In this document: in pieces, positions 5,797 through 6,406 of the stretch
Position numbering within the stretch: the stretch's first letter is position 1
Layout of the letters: every line of letters begins with the position of its first letter
NCBI GenBank assembly: GCA_021776885.1
Contig: JAJFFA010000180.1
Location: forward strand, 1-6,406
Source: Planctomycetota bacterium
Lineage (GTDB): Bacteria > Planctomycetota > UBA1135 > GCA-002686595
Reading direction: 5' to 3'
Length of the DNA: 6,406 bases
Notes under the pieces: generated by a model
The model's input: the letters and a program-made list of their open reading frames with translations, nothing else
What the model was told of the DNA's origin: nothing
Databases searched by the model: none
Program-made: the position numbers and the translations under genes

Positions 5797-5942
5797 CATC
5801 CGGCGCCATGACGATCTCCTCCACTCCGGTGAGGCTCCTGAAAGCCTCGCCGAATCTACGGATTCGCCTGCGTTTCCAGGCACCACACCGAAGCGGATGC
5901 CATCGCCCTGGCATCCGGAGCACTTCTTCAACGGGCTGCTAG
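5776..5942. mobile_element. MITE/REP-like palindromic insertion element, apparently non-coding, flanked by CTAG
   Basis: Both ends carry CAGCCCGTTGAAGAAGT (5780-5796, and its complement at 5922-5938), each bordered by CTAG (5776-5779 and 5939-5942). CTAG is its own reverse complement, so it may be either a 4-bp target duplication or part of the terminal repeat. The interior has three perfect hairpins: GAGGCT/AGCCTC (5831-5836 with 5843-5848), CGAATC/GATTCG around TACG (5851-5866), and CGGATGCCA/TGGCATCCG (5894-5902 with 5909-5917). My count gives 98 G+C in 160 bases (61%) against 88 in 120 just downstream (73%). No transposase fits in this length; short open frames are present but uninformative. 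It could be a MITE moved in trans by an IS with similar ends, or a REP-type repeat. I do not assign an IS family. Confidence 0.8.
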
Positions 5943-5943
5943 G
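5922..5943 (-). repeat. Right terminal inverted repeat of the inserted element
   Basis: Perfect reverse complement of the left arm at 5775-5796. Its outer end, GGGCTGCTAGG, is immediately followed by C and the ATG of the hydrolase gene, so this arm now forms the translation start context of that gene. Confidence 0.9.
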
Positions 5944-5944
5944 C

Positions 5945-6406
5945 ATGAGCCAGACCCGAACCGCAGACCGCGAGCTGACGCTCTTCTCCGGCCTGGGCGC
6001 CGACGACCGCATCTTCGCGCGACTCGCGCCGCGCGGCCTCGAGCTGACGACCCCGCCCTGGGTCGAGCCCCTCGAGGACGAGACCCTGCCCGCCTACGCC
6101 GACCGCCTCGCCGAGCGCATGGTCTGGCCCGGTCGCGGGCTGATCGGCGGCGCCTCCTTCGGCGGCATGGTGGCGGGCGAGATCGCGCGCCAGCGCGGCG
6201 CGGACGGGCTGATCCTGATCTCGTCGGCCATGTCCGGCCGCGAGCTCGTCCCGGGCCTGCGCTACACCGAGCCCATGCTCCAGGTCCTGCCGGACTTCTT
6301 CTTCGAGCGCCTGGGGCCCCTGGCCAACCCGCTCTACCACAAGCTGGCCTGGGAGCTGGACGAGGCGGACCGCGGCATTCTGATGAGCATGTACCGCGAC
6401 ACGCCC
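5945..6406 (+). CDS. Alpha/beta-hydrolase fold protein (partial, 3' end beyond window)
   Basis: The 154 visible residues look like the N-terminal part of a small cytoplasmic alpha/beta-hydrolase. 'LFSGLGADDRIFARLA' (13-28) fits the first strand and oxyanion-hole loop, seen as 'GlGaD.r.F' in one group of these enzymes. 'GLIGGASFGGMVAGEIARQ' (65-83) is the nucleophile elbow, G-A-S71-F-G, followed by its helix; 'GLILISSAMSGREL' (88-101) is the next strand and start of the cap. The acid and His of the triad would be downstream. There is no signal peptide. The ATG at 5945 follows the inserted element by 2 nt, with no ribosome site other than the arm's own CTAGG. Before insertion, GGAG (5765-5768) would have lain 13 nt upstream. 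The substrate is unknown; an esterase or thioesterase-like role is possible. Confidence 0.82.
   Translation, partial: MSQTRTADRELTLFSGLGADDRIFARLAPRGLELTTPPWVEPLEDETLPAYADRLAERMVWPGRGLIGGASFGGMVAGEIARQRGADGLILISSAMSGRELVPGLRYTEPMLQVLPDFFFERLGPLANPLYHKLAWELDEADRGILMSMYRDTP

Noticed and set aside
4808..5923. 371-residue open frame antisense to paralog 2, starting inside the inserted element
   Set aside because: It crosses the element border and is mostly the complement of the barrel gene. The element portion ('FGEAFRSLTGVEEIVMAPDDFFNGLL' region) could be a transposase remnant, but I cannot support that.
5808..5942. 44-codon open frame wholly inside the inserted element, ending at its right CTAG
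   Set aside because: No ribosome site, composition typical of random translation, and the same bases are explained by hairpins and the terminal repeat.

Overview
The window comes from a GC-rich bacterial chromosome: hand counts of short flanking stretches give about 70-77% G+C. Nearly every position is coding, intergenic gaps are short, and long open frames run antisense to the real genes, as high third-position GC predicts. The gene types (soluble polyphosphate kinase 2, Rcp1-like receiver, exported sulfatase-superfamily protein with a 'LRALGY' tail, MetA/phenol-degradation-type barrel proteins) suggest Planctomycetota or a myxobacterium-like lineage. That is an inference, not a determination.

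Layout. A PPK2-family polyphosphate:nucleotide phosphotransferase runs leftward off the window (541 to 1). From about 669 everything points right: a stand-alone receiver-domain response regulator (669-1097); an exported alkaline-phosphatase/sulfatase-superfamily enzyme whose usual Cys/Ser nucleophile is Thr (1146-2648); a translationally coupled NorM-type MATE exporter with a TTG start (2658-4028); two tandem paralogous exported beta-rich 'transporter' proteins (4107-4922 and 4940-5779); and an alpha/beta-hydrolase that runs off the right edge (5945-6406).

The most interesting object lies between the last two genes. It is an insertion of about 163 bp, apparently non-coding, with perfect 22-bp terminal inverted repeats when the flanking CTAG is included. 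It contains three internal perfect hairpins, one closed by a UACG tetraloop, and its G+C is about 61% against about 73% outside. It looks like a MITE or REP-like mobile palindromic element. Removing one CTAG copy plus the element joins the upstream TAG stop to the downstream ATG with 2 nt between them, so the insertion probably split a tightly coupled operon while keeping the stop codon.

How the genes work together. The sulfatase-like protein and MATE pump are almost certainly co-translated, and the two barrel proteins form a second tight pair. An inner-membrane exporter beside outer-membrane-type barrels fits an envelope or export theme, but no substrate can be read from the sequence. The receiver and PPK2 share a 127-bp divergent control region. 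I see no tRNA, rRNA, CRISPR array or intact transposase.
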